Shown one piece after another: positions 15,031 through 15,343 of a stretch of DNA of 15,343 bases. Below the pieces are notes generated by a model. The model had not been told where the DNA came from. It was given only the letters and a program-made list of their open reading frames with translations, and made no database searches. The position numbers and the translations under genes are program-made. Each line of letters opens with the position of its first letter. The stretch's first letter is position 1. This DNA comes from Actinomycetes bacterium (GTDB lineage Bacteria > Actinomycetota > Actinomycetes > Mycobacteriales > Mycobacteriaceae). Location: assembly GCA_023415515.1 (NCBI GenBank), contig JAEZKH010000481.1:1-15343 (forward strand), in the 5' to 3' direction.

Positions 15031-15343
15031 ATGACCGTTGGAGTGGACGACCCGCTGATCGCGGGAATGGCGATCACGCGCCCACTGCCGCTGCACGAGT
15101 CCAGCAGGCGGTTGCGCGGGCTGTATCCCGAATGCCCGAGGGTTTACGGGGTCGCCGTGATGGGCGACGTCACGCGGCGTCGATGGTGGCCGCTGACCGA
15201 GGCGCTGACCGCGGATCGACTGACCGAGATGTTCGACGTCGCCGCGCTGGAGATGGGCAACCCGGTGGCCGCGGCTCAACAACTCGCGGCGACCTTCGCC
15301 CACGTCGTGATCGGCCGGGTGATCCCATTGCTCGCGCTGGAGG
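15031..15343 (+). CDS. Iron-responsive FhuF-like siderophore/ferric-iron reductase, N-terminal part; continues past the window
   Basis: The frame is open from the ATG at 15031 to the window end, giving 104 residues. GGAGGTG at 15021-15027 is a strong ribosome-binding site. Visible pieces such as RRLRGLYPECPRVYGVAVMG, RRRWWPLTEALTADRL, and the helix AAAQQLAATFAHVVIGRVIPLLALE resemble the N-terminal part of actinobacterial FhuF/IucA-IucC-type iron proteins. These reduce siderophore-bound Fe(III) through a C-terminal Cys-rich 2Fe-2S site, which would lie outside the window. The assignment therefore rests partly on the IdeR box. An alternative is another iron-uptake or storage protein. There is no signal peptide, so it is cytosolic, as expected of FhuF. 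Confidence 0.65.
   Translation, partial: MTVGVDDPLIAGMAITRPLPLHESSRRLRGLYPECPRVYGVAVMGDVTRRRWWPLTEALTADRLTEMFDVAALEMGNPVAAAQQLAATFAHVVIGRVIPLLALE

Overview
The window looks like chromosome from a rapidly growing, non-tuberculous mycobacterium (Mycolicibacterium type). The grounds are very high GC, GTG/TTG starts, and proteins matching mycobacterial families closely enough to identify. The gene order gcvP - VWA protein - glcB - two CNNM/CBS proteins - guaB1 - gnd1 - M56 peptidase - blaI is the M. tuberculosis block Rv1832 to Rv1846c. The VapBC13 and PE_PGRS34 genes that I recall inside that block in M. tuberculosis are absent. A different gene, usually labelled 3-methyladenine DNA glycosylase, sits beside glcB instead.

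Layout. Bases 1-1992 (+) hold the last two thirds of glycine decarboxylase gcvP. A small secreted protein follows (1992-2417), its ATG overlapping the gcvP stop by one base. Bases 2414-14812 are one unbroken run of nine minus-strand genes. In transcription order these are blaI, an M56 BlaR-like peptidase, gnd1 (6-phosphogluconate dehydrogenase), guaB1 (GMP reductase type), two CNNM/CBS membrane proteins, the glycosylase-labelled protein, glcB (malate synthase G) and a membrane-anchored VWA protein. Several junctions are overlapping or tight: 14 nt, 11 nt, 1-nt overlap, 8-nt overlap. Bases 14813-15030 are a divergent intergenic region, and 15031 to the end is the start of an iron-related FhuF-like gene on the plus strand.

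How the genes work together. Most are core metabolism: glycine cleavage, the glyoxylate shunt, the oxidative pentose phosphate pathway and purine salvage. The blaI/M56 pair is a beta-lactam-type sensing module. It has the protease half of BlaR1 but no penicillin-binding sensor domain.

The most informative non-coding stretch is the 218-nt blaI/FhuF-like intergenic region. It carries three TACTAC-type half-sites at an exact 11-bp period next to blaI, a perfect CRP-type site TGTGA-N6-TCACA, and a 17/19 match to the IdeR iron box directly in front of the FhuF-like start. In M. tuberculosis the iron-responsive sRNA MrsI (ncRv11846) is, as I recall, encoded next to blaI, so the IdeR-controlled position may be the conserved element. 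I found no mobile element, CRISPR array, tRNA or rRNA, and nothing that is convincingly a wholly new system. No gene-free stretch exceeds 300 bases.
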